This document shows, in pieces, positions 27,740-36,531 of a stretch of 64,000 nucleotides of DNA. This DNA comes from Pseudomonadota bacterium. Its GTDB lineage: Bacteria; Desulfobacterota; Binatia; Binatales; Binataceae. The notes under the pieces are model-generated. The model did no database searches. It was not told where the DNA came from and saw only the letters and a list, made by a program, of their open reading frames with translations. The position numbers and the translations under genes were made by a program. The stretch is taken from the NCBI GenBank assembly GCA_021324885.1, contig JAJPIF010000001.1, positions 62,001 to 126,000 on the forward strand, given 5' to 3'. The first letter of the stretch is position 1. Every line of letters starts with the position of its first letter.

Positions 27740-28438
27740 TCAGTGCTCGTGGCTTTGCGCGAGCTTGACGTAGCTCATGGTCAGTACCATGAAAATCAGG
27801 GCCTGAATCACGCAAACGATCGAGGCCAGCGCGTAGAACGCCAGCGGCACAATCAGATAGGTCAGGCCGGTGAACAGATGCAGCACCTGATGGTCGGCGA
27901 ACATGTTGGCTGCCAGACGAAGACCGAGGGAAAATGGCCGGAAAAGATTGTCCGCCACTTCGATCGGAAGCATGATCGGCGACAGCACCAGCAGAGGTCC
28001 CAGAAAGCTGCGCAGATAGCTGATGCCGTTGCGTCTGAACCCCTGGTAAACGAAGTAAAAAAAGCAAATCGTGCCGAGAGCGAAAGTGAGATCGGAAAAA
28101 CTGGTCGGCGGTTCGATTCCGGGGATAAGTCCGAAAAAATTGGAGGCCAGAATAAACACAAACAGACTGCCAAGAAATGGCACCAGTTCGCGGTAATGAT
28201 GTGAATCCATCACACCCGCCACGAACCCGTCGACCCATTCCACCATAACTTCGGCAACCGACCGCAGAGTTATGCTTTCATCGGGAATCGTGGGATCGGC
28301 AGCGGCGGCCAGGGTGGCACGCGCGAGATAACCGAATACCAGCAGCAAGGCCATCACGATCCAGGTGCCGACCAGCACTTCGGGAATCCGTCCGCCGCCA
28401 ATCAATTCCAAAAATGACACTGTCTTTTGCAAGCGCAA
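27740..28438 (-). CDS. atpB: ATP synthase F0 subunit a
   Basis: A 232-residue membrane protein. The essential arginine lies in [15 protein letters not shown] (Arg174). The [24 protein letters not shown] and [17 protein letters not shown] helices are family hallmarks. It forms the half-channels beside the c-ring. It is 37 bp downstream of atpI. No F1 genes or subunit b appear in this window, so F0 and F1 operons are separate in this genome. Confidence 0.95.
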   Translation of the reverse strand: MRLQKTVSFLELIGGGRIPEVLVGTWIVMALLLVFGYLARATLAAAADPTIPDESITLRSVAEVMVEWVDGFVAGVMDSHHYRELVPFLGSLFVFILASNFFGLIPGIEPPTSFSDLTFALGTICFFYFVYQGFRRNGISYLRSFLGPLLVLSPIMLPIEVADNLFRPFSLGLRLAANMFADHQVLHLFTGLTYLIVPLAFYALASIVCVIQALIFMVLTMSYVKLAQSHEH

Positions 28439-28475
28439 ATCCTCTTTTTCAACTCAGCGAGCCCGCACATTGACC

Positions 28476-28877
28476 TCAAACACCGTCCGGTGAGACCCGA
28501 TGCTGGCCAAGGTTGGCGCGCGCGGTTTCGATCAAGACGGCGATCATCTGGGTCAAAACGCCTACGCCGAAACCGATCCCGTCAATTCCGGTATGGAACA
28601 GGGTGAGGTAAACCAACCCGATAAAAAGCACCAGTTTTATGGGCAACGCGATTGCGCCCCATGTGCTGCCCGCGCCGCCGACGGCTCTGGCCAGCAGTAT
28701 CCGGACCACAAACGTGAGCAGAAAGACGTTGAGAATCACCACACCCGCGCCCAGCAGACAGCTCAAAGCAGCGGCCTGCGAACGGAAAATGAACAGCAGC
28801 AGGGCGGCCGCACACGCAATAATTGCGTTGGTGCGTTGAATGGCGCCGATGGCCGGCAATGTCCGCGTCCCGTCCAA
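28476..28877 (-). CDS. atpI: ATP synthase subunit I-like membrane protein
   Basis: A 133-residue protein with about four TM helices. The frame is open from 28934, inside the atpZ gene, but a TTG at 28877 lies 8 bp after AAGGA and 1 bp after the atpZ stop, so I place the start there. It resembles AtpI/UncI in length, topology and position just ahead of atpB. AtpI assists c-ring assembly in some bacteria. Confidence 0.75.
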   Translation of the reverse strand: MDGTRTLPAIGAIQRTNAIIACAAALLLFIFRSQAAALSCLLGAGVVILNVFLLTFVVRILLARAVGGAGSTWGAIALPIKLVLFIGLVYLTLFHTGIDGIGFGVGVLTQMIAVLIETARANLGQHRVSPDGV

Positions 28878-28878
28878 T

Positions 28879-29088
28879 TCAATTTTCCTTTTGGAAATCG
28901 CGTAGAATGCTAACCAATCGATAAAAACCAGCAAAGACCCCCAGCAAGAACAGCGTCAGGGTCAGATAAGGATCGGTTTTGAAGTAGAGGTCGAGGTAAT
29001 GGCCGAGTACCGCCCCGGCCAGCATCGGCGAAGAAAATTCCACGCCCGCCGCGCCATATCGTGCCAGCTTGATGGGGCTTAAAGGCAT
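28879..29088 (-). CDS. AtpZ-like small F0 accessory protein
   Basis: A 69-residue protein with two TM helices: AAGVEFSSPMLAGAVLGHYLDLYF and LTLFLLGVFAGFYRLVSI. The AtpZ/AtpQ family has the same GxxLGxxLD...LFxLGxxAGF pattern. Start ATG 29088 overlaps the hemL stop by one base (TGATG), so translation is coupled. Family members are associated with ion (often Mg or Ca) uptake or F0 assembly. Confidence 0.78.
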   Translation of the reverse strand: MPLSPIKLARYGAAGVEFSSPMLAGAVLGHYLDLYFKTDPYLTLTLFLLGVFAGFYRLVSILRDFQKEN

Positions 29089-30380
29089 CAAATGCTCCCC
29101 GATTCCAGCAAAGATTCCATCGCGGCCTCGACGGTCCGTTGCAGGTCCTCGCGGCGGTGAGCCAGCGAAATGAACAGCGCCTCGAACTGCGAGGGCGGCA
29201 GAAAAATACCCCGCTTGAGCATCGCCCGGAAGAAACGTGCGAAGCGTTCCCGATCGGCCCGCTGAGCTTGGACGGCATTGCCAACCTCGCCCACGCCCAG
29301 GAACAATGTCAGCAGCGAGCCGACACGGTTAACGCATCCGACCACCCCGCTTGCAGTCAGAGCAGACAGAAAACCCGATTCCAGGTAGGCACCGGCCGCC
29401 TCGAGCCGCTCATACGTGCCATCCGCGGCCAGAATCTTCAGTGTCTCTAATCCGGCACGCACCGAAAGCGGGCTGCCCGACAGCGTCCCAGCCTGGTAAA
29501 CGGCCCCTGCAGGTGCGAGCAGATCCATCAGTTCGGCGCGTCCGGCCACCGCGCCGATCGGGTTTCCCCCGCCGATAATCTTGCCCAGCATGATCAGGTC
29601 GGGTTCGGCGCCATACAGTTCATAAGCAGCGCCGAAGCGCAGGCGGAAGCCGGTGATCACTTCGTCGCAGATGAGCAACGCGCCGTTGCGATGAGCCAAC
29701 GCGCTGAGTTGCTGTAAAAAGTTCCCCCGCGGCTTAACCACTCCCATGTTTGCGGCCACCGGCTCCACGATTATGGCCGCGATTTCGCCGGGGTGCTGGT
29801 CAAAACATCGCTCCACCGAGGCATAGTCGTTATAGGTGGCAACCAGTGTCAGCTGCGCAAGTTCGGGTGGCACCCCTGGACTGTCGGGGACGCCCAGTGT
29901 CATCGCGCCCGAACCAGCCCGCACCAGCAACGAATCAGAATGTCCATGATAGCAGCCGTCGAACTTGACGATCATGCGGCGTCCGGTAGCGGCGCGGGCG
30001 ATTCGCAACGCGGTCATGCCGGCTTCGGTGCCGGAAGCTTGTAGGCGCAATTTTTGTGCGATTGGAACAACGGCGCAAATCAGTTCAGCCAGTTCCACTT
30101 CGAGACGGGTGGGTGCTCCATAGCTGAAGCCCGACCTGGCCTGATCGGCGACCGCGCTTACCACGCGGGGCTCAGCGTGCCCGAGGATAGCAGGACCAAA
30201 AGCGCCCACGTAATCAATATATCGATTGCCGTCTTCGTCTTGAACGTACGCTTGATAGGCCGAAGCGATGAAGCGCGGCGCCGCGCCGACCGCCTTCCAG
30301 GCGCGCACCGGGGAGTTCACTCCTCCCGGCGTGCAGCGAGTTGCACGTTGAAAGAGCGCGTTGGAATGATCGCTATTCAT
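29088..30380 (-). CDS. hemL: Glutamate-1-semialdehyde 2,1-aminomutase
   Basis: A 430-residue PLP enzyme. Start ATG 30380 (AGAGG upstream) is preferred to an upstream frame extension. Motifs include TPGGVNSPVRAW, YIDYVGAFGPAILGHAEP, GTEAGMTALRIAR and LICDEVITGFR, and the PLP-lysine in LIMLGKIIGGGNPIGAVAG. It makes 5-aminolevulinate in the C5 haem pathway. It leads the cluster containing the F0 genes, an unusual but workable pairing of haem and energy genes. Confidence 0.95.
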   Translation of the reverse strand: MNSDHSNALFQRATRCTPGGVNSPVRAWKAVGAAPRFIASAYQAYVQDEDGNRYIDYVGAFGPAILGHAEPRVVSAVADQARSGFSYGAPTRLEVELAELICAVVPIAQKLRLQASGTEAGMTALRIARAATGRRMIVKFDGCYHGHSDSLLVRAGSGAMTLGVPDSPGVPPELAQLTLVATYNDYASVERCFDQHPGEIAAIIVEPVAANMGVVKPRGNFLQQLSALAHRNGALLICDEVITGFRLRFGAAYELYGAEPDLIMLGKIIGGGNPIGAVAGRAELMDLLAPAGAVYQAGTLSGSPLSVRAGLETLKILAADGTYERLEAAGAYLESGFLSALTASGVVGCVNRVGSLLTLFLGVGEVGNAVQAQRADRERFARFFRAMLKRGIFLPPSQFEALFISLAHRREDLQRTVEAAMESLLESGSI

Positions 30381-30777
30381 GTTTAATGAGCCTCTGCCAA
30401 TGAGTTCCGCAATGCTGCCATTAGTACGCGCCCATGAAGCCGTCAACAACTCACCTTGAGCGCACAAAACCATTGGGCCACAGCGATTTCATGCGCACTA
30501 TTCAAAATGGGGCCGAGGTGATAAAAAAAGTCGTAGCCGGGAAACGACCCATTCCATAGCATTTTCGGAACTTTTCCAAAAATTTTGTGCTCAGTCTTGC
30601 ATGTGTCCGTTAAAGAGTTTAACTCTGCTGGCTTCTGGCCCTTGTAACCGAAGCTGAATGTTTTAGTTTGGCGAAATTGTTTACTGCCTGTTTCATGAGC
30701 GGTTGCTGCAGATTTTGGCAAAAAATAGCTGACAGGATGCATCGGACTGGAGTAGTCAAGCAAAAACAAGGCAAAGG

Positions 30778-30803
30778 TGAACTGTTCTGCATAGAGCAGT
30801 TCA
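30778..30803. repeat. 26-bp inverted repeat upstream of dnaA
   Basis: The arms are TGAACTGTTCT (30778-30788) and AGAGCAGTTCA (30793-30803) with a 4-base spacer and one mismatch. It lies 97 bp before the dnaA start and 24 bp before a second dyad. It could be a repressor operator; it does not resemble a DnaA box. Confidence 0.6.
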
Positions 30804-30826
30804 TCTGAGAAAAAAGTACGAACGAA

Positions 30827-30848
30827 GTTATTAACAATTGTTGATAAC
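30827..30848. promoter_or_regulatory. 22-bp dyad with two opposed DnaA-box-like 9-mers in the dnaA promoter
   Basis: GTTATTAACAATTGTTGATAAC is palindromic except for one base pair. Its arms read TTATTAACA on the plus strand and TTATCAACA on the minus strand, each one mismatch from TTATNCACA. It overlaps a plausible -35 element (TTAACA). Paired weak DnaA boxes at this position would fit autoregulation of dnaA; this is inference. Confidence 0.5.
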
Positions 30849-30899
30849 CTTGTGAGTAATTTGCCCGGTTTTTGGCCGGAGTTTATTTCGGAGGAAGAA

Positions 30900-32273
30900 A
30901 TGGACGCTCTCTGGCAGCGGGTTGCAAGTCGAGTACGTGACCAATTGGGCGAGGTTGGTTTCGAGACCTGGATCACGCCGCTCAATTTTGTCGGCATGGA
31001 GGGAAGGACTGCCACCATCAAGGCTCCCAACAAGTTTTTTCGCGATTGGGTCAACGATCGCTACCTCGATTTGTTGCGTGACTCGCTTTCCGCGGAAGCG
31101 GGAATGAGCATGAACGTTACCCTGGTGGTCGACAACCACAACGGCAACGGAAAGCACCCAACAACCGTCCACAAGCCGACCGCTGCGCCAGCACAGCCGG
31201 CGCCCCCGGAAACCAATGGATCCGCCCGCGAAGGACGGACACAGCTCAATCCGCGCTATACCTTTGCCGAATTCGTCGTCGGTTCAAGCAATCAGTTCGC
31301 ACATGCTGCCGCCCAGGCGGTGGCGAATCAACCCGGCGAGAAATACAATCCGCTCTTTGTCTATGGCGGCGTCGGTCTGGGCAAAACGCATCTGGCCACC
31401 GCCATCGGCCACCAACTTCAGGCCGGCCAAGACCGCCCGCGCAAGGTGCTTTTCGTCCCGGCTGAAATCTTCATGAATGAATTGATAAGCTCGCTCAGGC
31501 GCGATCGGATGGGTGAATTCAAGGAGAAAATGCGGCGGGTCGATGCACTCATACTCGACGACGTGCAGTTCCTTGCCGGGCGTGAACGCACCCAGGAGGA
31601 ATTCTTCCATACATTCAATTCCCTGCATGCCGAGCGCCATCAGATTGTACTCACCTCCGACAAGGCTCCGCGCGACATCGCCGGGCTCGAGGAGCGGCTG
31701 CGCAACCGGTTTGAGTCGGGGTTGATCGCTGATATCGCGCCGCCCGACCTTGAGACCAGGGTGGCGATCGTGCAAAAAAAGGCGGCGTTGGAAAATCTGC
31801 AGCTGCTTCCAGACGTTGCCCTCTATGTCGCCCAGAATGTTTCATCCAACGTGCGCGAGCTGGAGGGTTGCCTGACCCGGCTGGCCGCTTTCGCCTCGCT
31901 CAATAAGTGCGCGATCACCGTGGATTTCGCCCGGCAGGCACTCAAAGACCTGGTTCGTGAACAGGAAGTGAAGCTGGATATCGATTTGATTCAGAAGCGC
32001 GTCTCGGAGTTCTTCCACATCAGGCTGGTGGACCTCAAATCCAAAAAACGCACCCAGCATATCGCCTTTTGCCGCCAGGTCGCGATGTACCTGTGCCGCA
32101 AGCTGACCGACAGTTCCTTTCCCACCATCGGAGACCGCTTCGGCCGCGACCATTCAACGGTAATCCATGCCTATAACCTGATCTCGCGCCGGGTCAGCAA
32201 TGATTCAGGATTCCGTCACTCGATCGAAAAAATCGAGCGCGACCTCAAGAACATTCGTCCGGACGCGGCATGA
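30900..32273 (+). CDS. dnaA: Chromosomal replication initiator DnaA
   Basis: A 457-residue protein. ATG 30900 has GGAGG 5 bp upstream; the in-frame GTG 30852 lacks one and lies upstream of the predicted transcript start. Domain I begins [22 protein letters not shown]. Domain III has Walker [10 protein letters not shown], Walker [10 protein letters not shown] and sensor [10 protein letters not shown]. Domain IV has the DnaA-box-binding signature [15 protein letters not shown]. It opens oriC and loads DnaB. dnaN follows after 228 bp. Confidence 0.98.
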   Translation: MDALWQRVASRVRDQLGEVGFETWITPLNFVGMEGRTATIKAPNKFFRDWVNDRYLDLLRDSLSAEAGMSMNVTLVVDNHNGNGKHPTTVHKPTAAPAQPAPPETNGSAREGRTQLNPRYTFAEFVVGSSNQFAHAAAQAVANQPGEKYNPLFVYGGVGLGKTHLATAIGHQLQAGQDRPRKVLFVPAEIFMNELISSLRRDRMGEFKEKMRRVDALILDDVQFLAGRERTQEEFFHTFNSLHAERHQIVLTSDKAPRDIAGLEERLRNRFESGLIADIAPPDLETRVAIVQKKAALENLQLLPDVALYVAQNVSSNVRELEGCLTRLAAFASLNKCAITVDFARQALKDLVREQEVKLDIDLIQKRVSEFFHIRLVDLKSKKRTQHIAFCRQVAMYLCRKLTDSSFPTIGDRFGRDHSTVIHAYNLISRRVSNDSGFRHSIEKIERDLKNIRPDAA

Positions 32274-32501
32274 CCTGTGGACAGCGCTGTGAGCAAAATC
32301 GATGAAATCAACAGCCGGAGGAAGCCAGAGGGCATGCGGCCATGTCCAACGATACTTGAAGGTTCGTGGTCCACAGTCTTGTCGACAGCAATTCCATCGT
32401 GCAGGGAAAGATTTTCCGCAGCTATCAACCAATCAACATCTCCTACTAATGGATCTGTTTTTTATAAAATTAATGAAGATCAGAAGGATCATAGCGCCTG
32501 A
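32274..32501. other. dnaA-dnaN intergenic region
   Basis: These 228 bp contain weak DnaA-box-like sequences (TGTGGACAG at 32276-32284 and TGGTCCACA at 32367-32375) and an AT-rich block before dnaN (TTTTTTATAAAATTAATG near 32459-32476). No gene is visible. The features suit either a dnaN promoter or part of oriC, but the boxes each differ from TTATNCACA at two or more places. Confidence 0.4.
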
Positions 32502-33641
32502 ATGGAACTAAAAGTTGGGCGTTCGGCATTACTGAGCGGACTTAATCTGGCCCAAGGCATCGTGGAGCGGCGCAACACGGTACCAATTCTGGGCAATGTA
32601 CTGATTGAGGCCTCGGAATCCTGGCTTGCGCTTGCCGCCACTGACCTGGAAGTCGGGATGCGAACCAGGATCGCGTGCGAATCGGCTCATCCCGGCGCGG
32701 TCACGCTTAACGCGCACAAGCTGTTCGAAATTGTGCGCGAGGCTGAGACCGACGAGGTTTCCTTGCGATCGCTCGACGGTGATTGGGTCGAGATCAGGTG
32801 CGGCCGGGCGCGCTTCAAGATGATGAGCCTTGATCCGCGGACATTTCCGGCGATGCCGACGGCGGCCGAAAAGGCCGACGCAGCCGCGCCGGCTGACGCC
32901 GGTAGGACCGAACTGAACATTGGCGCCAAAGTCCTGACCACCATGATCGACAGGACCATCTTTGCAGTCAGTCCTGACGAAACCCGGTACAACTTGAGCG
33001 GCGTTTATCTGGAATGCCCGGCGCCGGACACGGTCAGGATGGCCGCGACCGACGGGCATCGGTTATCCATGATTGATCGGCCCGCCCCGGGCTTCTCGAT
33101 GAAGGGCGGCGCTATTCTGCCGCGCAAAGGACTAAACGAACTGCGCCGGCTGCTGGACGGCAGCATCGAGGGCGACACCATGCTGTGCGTGGAGGCGCAA
33201 CTGGCATGGGTCCTTCAGGGCAACACTGAAATTTCGATGCGCCGCGTCGAGGGTGAATTCCCCGACTATCGGGGGGTTATTCCCAAGACTTCCCGTTATC
33301 AGGTCGCGGTTGGCCGCGACGCCCTATTGGCTGCGCTCAAGCGTACCGCGATTTTTTCCAGCGAACGCTATCACGGGATCAGGATTACGCTCGCGACCAA
33401 CAGCCTTACGCTTTCTTCGACCAGTCCGGAACTGGGAGAAGCCAGCGAGACCATCGACGTCGATTTTACCGGTGACGAGTTCTCGGTTGGTTTCAACGCT
33501 ACCTATCTGCTTCAGGCCGCGAGTGCCGTGTCGCCGGAATCGGAGATCATGCTTGGCCTTACGGATGAGGTCAGTCCCGGGGTTCTAACCACGCCCGAGG
33601 ATTCGGCCTTCCTGTACGTGGTAATGCCGATGCGGCTTTAG
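32502..33641 (+). CDS. dnaN: DNA polymerase III beta sliding clamp
   Basis: A 379-residue protein. It starts MELKVGRSALLSGLNLAQG and has the three repeated clamp domains, with VPILGNVLIEA, ATDGHRLS and the C-terminal VVMPMRL that ends most bacterial clamps. It encircles DNA and tethers polymerase III. recF and gyrB, which often follow, are absent here. A strong hairpin lies 17 bp downstream. Confidence 0.98.
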   Translation: MELKVGRSALLSGLNLAQGIVERRNTVPILGNVLIEASESWLALAATDLEVGMRTRIACESAHPGAVTLNAHKLFEIVREAETDEVSLRSLDGDWVEIRCGRARFKMMSLDPRTFPAMPTAAEKADAAAPADAGRTELNIGAKVLTTMIDRTIFAVSPDETRYNLSGVYLECPAPDTVRMAATDGHRLSMIDRPAPGFSMKGGAILPRKGLNELRRLLDGSIEGDTMLCVEAQLAWVLQGNTEISMRRVEGEFPDYRGVIPKTSRYQVAVGRDALLAALKRTAIFSSERYHGIRITLATNSLTLSSTSPELGEASETIDVDFTGDEFSVGFNATYLLQAASAVSPESEIMLGLTDEVSPGVLTTPEDSAFLYVVMPMRL

Positions 33642-33657
33642 CGACCGCATGGCTACT

Positions 33658-33692
33658 GCCGAGCATGCGCCCGCGGAGGGCGCACGCTCGGC
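33658..33692. terminator. Hairpin downstream of dnaN
   Basis: A 15-bp stem with one mismatch: GCCGAGCATGCGCCC (33658-33672) and GGGCGCACGCTCGGC (33678-33692), loop GCGGA. It lies 17 bp past the dnaN stop and faces the convergent HTH gene. There is no T tract, so it is a terminator or transcript-stabilising hairpin. Confidence 0.55.
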
Positions 33693-33735
33693 GCAGAAAA
33701 CAACTTCGGCGCGATCGCGTACGCCTGGCAATTAT

Positions 33736-33960
33736 TCACAGCGAGGCGTGTGACGTGCGTGTGTTGCCACCGCGTTCGATCGCGCTGCGCCGGCACCAGC
33801 GGTCGATCTCGTCGATTTTGAAGCGCCAACCGCCGCCGAGCCGGAATCCAGGGATCTCGCCGCGCTTGACCAGTCGGTAAATGGTTGACTGATGACAGTG
33901 CAGGTATTTTGCGAGATCCTTGACGGTTACGATTTCCCTTGTCATTTCCTTGTTCAGCAT
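33736..33960 (-). CDS. Excisionase-type helix-turn-helix protein
   Basis: A 74-residue protein. It matches the MerR/Xis small HTH family: TVKDLAKYLHCHQSTIYRLVKRGEIPGFRLGG followed by the WRFKIDEIDRW wing. Start ATG 33960 has GGGGTG upstream; ATG 33945 is the alternative. Such proteins bind short inverted or direct repeats as excisionase-like architectural factors or small regulators. No integrase is near, so a stand-alone regulator is more likely than a phage remnant. Confidence 0.8.
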   Translation of the reverse strand: MLNKEMTREIVTVKDLAKYLHCHQSTIYRLVKRGEIPGFRLGGGWRFKIDEIDRWCRRSAIERGGNTRTSHASL

Positions 33961-34263
33961 AGCATCACCCCGTTCAGAATTACGGCTCGCTGCGCTTTAG
34001 CAGGCCGACCGGACCCGGAAAGCAAGGCAGGTGCTCCTTCCACGGACGGCTTCCGGGGCATAATCCGCCCTGAAAATGGGGGGCCAGGAGTGACCACGAC
34101 AAGAGCGGAAGCGAGCCGCCAAAAACTACAGTTAAAAGCGTATGTTTGCGATGAGCACTGAGTCAATGAAGTAGTTGTCCCCACAAAGGGATATTTTGTT
34201 GTCCGCCTCCAGCTTCCGTACAACCTATCCCTGTGCCATGCTGAAAGCGCAGGCGAAAGGCTC
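33961..34263. other. Divergent intergenic region, no gene seen
   Basis: These 303 bp lie between the HTH gene (minus) and the YchF-like GTPase (plus). A minus frame at 33954-34223 is open but has no domain and no good ribosome site. I looked for an SRP-type RNA because of a CCGGACCCGGAAAGCAAGG stretch, but the conserved tetraloop context is missing. GAAAGG just before 34264 serves the GTPase. Confidence 0.4.
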
Positions 34264-35307
34264 TTGAAAGCAGGAATAATCGGACCACGCGGGGCAGGTA
34301 AATCAACAGTTTTTCACGCTCTTACCGGCCTGGCCCCAATCCCGTCGCAACAATCAAGGAATCGCGCGCGTCCGGGCCAAATTCGCGTCCCCGATCCGCG
34401 TTTGGATTTTCTTGAGCGCGTTTGTGGATCCAAAAAAAAGATTCCCGTCGAATTGACGGTGATCGACTTCGCGCCCGGTGTGAAGGAGACCAAACCCGGC
34501 GCCGTACTTGACGCTAGCTTGATTCCGCTGATGCGGGAACTCGATGCGATCCTGATCGTGGTCGCCAGTCCCCTTATCGGTGGGCCGCCTTTGCTGCCGA
34601 CACTGAAGGCTATTGAAGACGAATTGATATTTGCCGACTACGAGCAGGCCGAGCGTCGGCTCGAGCGCATCAGGAAAGAGCGCACGCCCGATGAGGTCGA
34701 GCGCGCGGCTTTACAATCCGTGCTCAGCTGCCTTGATCATGGCGCGCCTCTGCGTATGCTTGAACTCGGCGTACAGGAACAAAAGGTGCTGTCTCATTTT
34801 TGTTTCCTGTCGCAAAAGCCGGCGTTGCTGGTGGTTAATTGTGCCGCGGAAGAGGCCTCGCAGCCGGCGCCCCCGCAGGAGCTTGAAGCCTTGCAGGCCC
34901 GAGGCATTGAAGCTTTCCGGATGGCGGCGGCGTTTGAGGCGGAATTGTGGGAGCTGGAGGAAAATGAGCGGGATGAACTTCTGCGTGAAACTGGTCTAAG
35001 TGCCAGCGCTGCCGATCGGCTCATTGCTGCTCTGTACCGGCGTTTAGGCCTGATAACCTTCTACACCGCGGGCGAACCCGAGGCGCACGCGTGGGCTCTG
35101 CCGGCCGGCTCCACGGCACTGGAGGCCGCGGCGAAGATCCACAGCGATATTGCGCGTGGATTCATCCGCGCCGAAGTTATCTCTTTTGCCGATTTCGAGC
35201 AGTACGGTTCCGAGACCAGGGTGAAAGCGGCCGGACGGCTGCGGCTGGAAGGGAAGGATTACGTTATGCACGACGGCGACGTAATCCATATCCGCTTCAA
35301 GATCTGA
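34264..35307 (+). CDS. Divergent YchF/Obg-type GTPase with C-terminal TGS domain
   Basis: A 347-residue protein starting at TTG 34264 with GAAAGG upstream. The G1 loop is GPRGAGKST; G3 is DFAPG; the G4 position reads VVNCAAE, which recalls the NxxE of ATP-preferring YchF proteins rather than NKxD. The central helical coiled-coil (YEQAERRLERIRKER) and the C-terminal TGS domain (LITFYTAGEPEAHAWAL to VIHIRFKI) fit the YchF/Ola1 architecture. It is more divergent than housekeeping YchF and could be a second family member. A ribosome- or translation-related role is inferred from the family. Confidence 0.82.
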   Translation: MKAGIIGPRGAGKSTVFHALTGLAPIPSQQSRNRARPGQIRVPDPRLDFLERVCGSKKKIPVELTVIDFAPGVKETKPGAVLDASLIPLMRELDAILIVVASPLIGGPPLLPTLKAIEDELIFADYEQAERRLERIRKERTPDEVERAALQSVLSCLDHGAPLRMLELGVQEQKVLSHFCFLSQKPALLVVNCAAEEASQPAPPQELEALQARGIEAFRMAAAFEAELWELEENERDELLRETGLSASAADRLIAALYRRLGLITFYTAGEPEAHAWALPAGSTALEAAAKIHSDIARGFIRAEVISFADFEQYGSETRVKAAGRLRLEGKDYVMHDGDVIHIRFKI

Positions 35308-35481
35308 CCTGGAATCGGCGTTTCACCGCCTCTGCAAAAAATCGCAAGCGAGGTCCCGCTGATGAGAACCTCGCCAAACCGCAAGCGCTTTTGACTTGCG
35401 AGCCTTGTGCAGGCCTGAGAAAATGTCCCGATTATACTCTGAATTTGGACTTACCTAACTGACCGACGACCTTGACTCCTG

Positions 35482-36531
35482 ATGCGCCGCCTCGAAACCA
35501 TCTTCATCGTTGTTGGCATCGCGTTTTACGGATGGCTCATTCACAGCATCGGCCTTCACTCGGTGTTCGCCAACCTGACGCGGGTGGGATGGGGAATCGG
35601 CGTCACCATCGCGCTGGAAGGGGTGGCGCGGATCGCCAACACCCTGGGATGGCGCACAGTCATTGAGCGTTGCCCGCGCGGTTTGACGTTTTCCAGGCTG
35701 TTCGCGGCGCGGATCGCTGGCGAGGCGATCGACTACACCACGCCATCGGCGCAACTCGGTGGACAGGTCGTGATGGCGCTGATGGTGCGCGACGAATTGC
35801 CGATTGCGGCCGGCCTGGCCACCGTGGTGATCGCGACATTTGCGGAAGCGATCGGCCAGATTGGGTTCATCTGCGGCGCGCTGCTGCTCTCGGTCAGACT
35901 GGCGTCTTCCCTGCACGACGTGTTCTGGCCGATCATCGGAGGCATCGGCATCACCGTCGCGCTGGCCGCGGGTTTGTTCTACGTGCAAAAGAAACGGCCG
36001 TTTTTCCATCTGTGGAAGGCGGCGGCCAAACTCGATCTGCCCGCGCTGGCCACGGTCGAGATTGGGGAGGCGTCGCAGCAGGCGGACGCGATGCTGATCG
36101 ACTTTTACCAGCGCAACCGTCTGCGGCTGGCTTTATCGTGCTTGTGCTATCTGTTCGCGTGGAGTCTCGGGCCAGTTGAAATCTACCTGCTGCTGGGTTT
36201 CCTGGGGCAGAAATCCACGCTTGAAGTTGCGCTGTTGACCGAGGCGTTGGGCCTGTTAATCGAACGCGCGACCTTCATGGTCCCGGCCAAGCTGGTCAGC
36301 CAGGAAGGGGGCAAGGCGTTGATCCTTGGGATGCTGGGTTATGCGCCCGGTACCGGCTTTACGGTGGGTCTGCTGCGTCGAATCAAGGAGTTGTTCTGGG
36401 TGCTGCTTGGGCTCTCATCGCTGGGCGTGTACCGCTTGGGCGAAAGCGGCGCGCCGATGGTCAGGGAAGCGAGCGCGTCCGAGGATTCGCTTGCGCGCTC
36501 CGGCGAAAACCTTAAAGGTTTCGGTTTATGA
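35482..36531 (+). CDS. Flippase-like membrane protein (LPG synthase TM-domain family)
   Basis: A 349-residue protein with about eight TM helices. It has LGWRTVIERCPRGLTFSRLFAARIAGEAI and TPSAQLGGQVVMALM, typical of the UPF0104/HpnL family of lysylphosphatidylglycerol-synthase-like TM domains without the catalytic part. Members are implicated in lipid or hopanoid transport. Its stop overlaps the next start (ATGA at 36528-36531), so the two are coupled. Confidence 0.85.
   Translation: MRRLETIFIVVGIAFYGWLIHSIGLHSVFANLTRVGWGIGVTIALEGVARIANTLGWRTVIERCPRGLTFSRLFAARIAGEAIDYTTPSAQLGGQVVMALMVRDELPIAAGLATVVIATFAEAIGQIGFICGALLLSVRLASSLHDVFWPIIGGIGITVALAAGLFYVQKKRPFFHLWKAAAKLDLPALATVEIGEASQQADAMLIDFYQRNRLRLALSCLCYLFAWSLGPVEIYLLLGFLGQKSTLEVALLTEALGLLIERATFMVPAKLVSQEGGKALILGMLGYAPGTGFTVGLLRRIKELFWVLLGLSSLGVYRLGESGAPMVREASASEDSLARSGENLKGFGL

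Larger units (their letters stand above)
30381..30899. other. AT-rich dyad-containing leader of dnaA (possible origin region)
   Basis: This 519-bp divergent region is clearly more AT-rich than its surroundings. It holds nested short palindromes at 30609-30626 (GTTAAAGAGTTTAAC and AGAGTTTAACTCT), a 26-bp dyad at 30778-30803 and a 22-bp dyad at 30827-30848. A plausible dnaA promoter is TTAACA (30831-30836), 18 bp, then AGTAAT. A minus frame across 30443-31054 is open but has no recognisable domain and crosses dnaA. Whether oriC lies here, between dnaA and dnaN, or elsewhere cannot be decided by eye. Confidence 0.5.

Noticed and set aside
30852-30899. GTG start for DnaA 48 bp upstream
   Set aside because: No Shine-Dalgarno; ATG 30900 has GGAGG at 5 bp, and the predicted transcript starts downstream of the GTG.
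30443-31054. 203-codon minus-strand frame in the dnaA leader
   Set aside because: Crosses the dnaA start, has no domain or ribosome site, and lies in an AT-rich regulatory region.
33961-34263. Possible SRP RNA
   Set aside because: CCGGACCCGGAAAGCAAGG resembles part of the SRP core, but the GGAAGG loop context and closing helix are missing.
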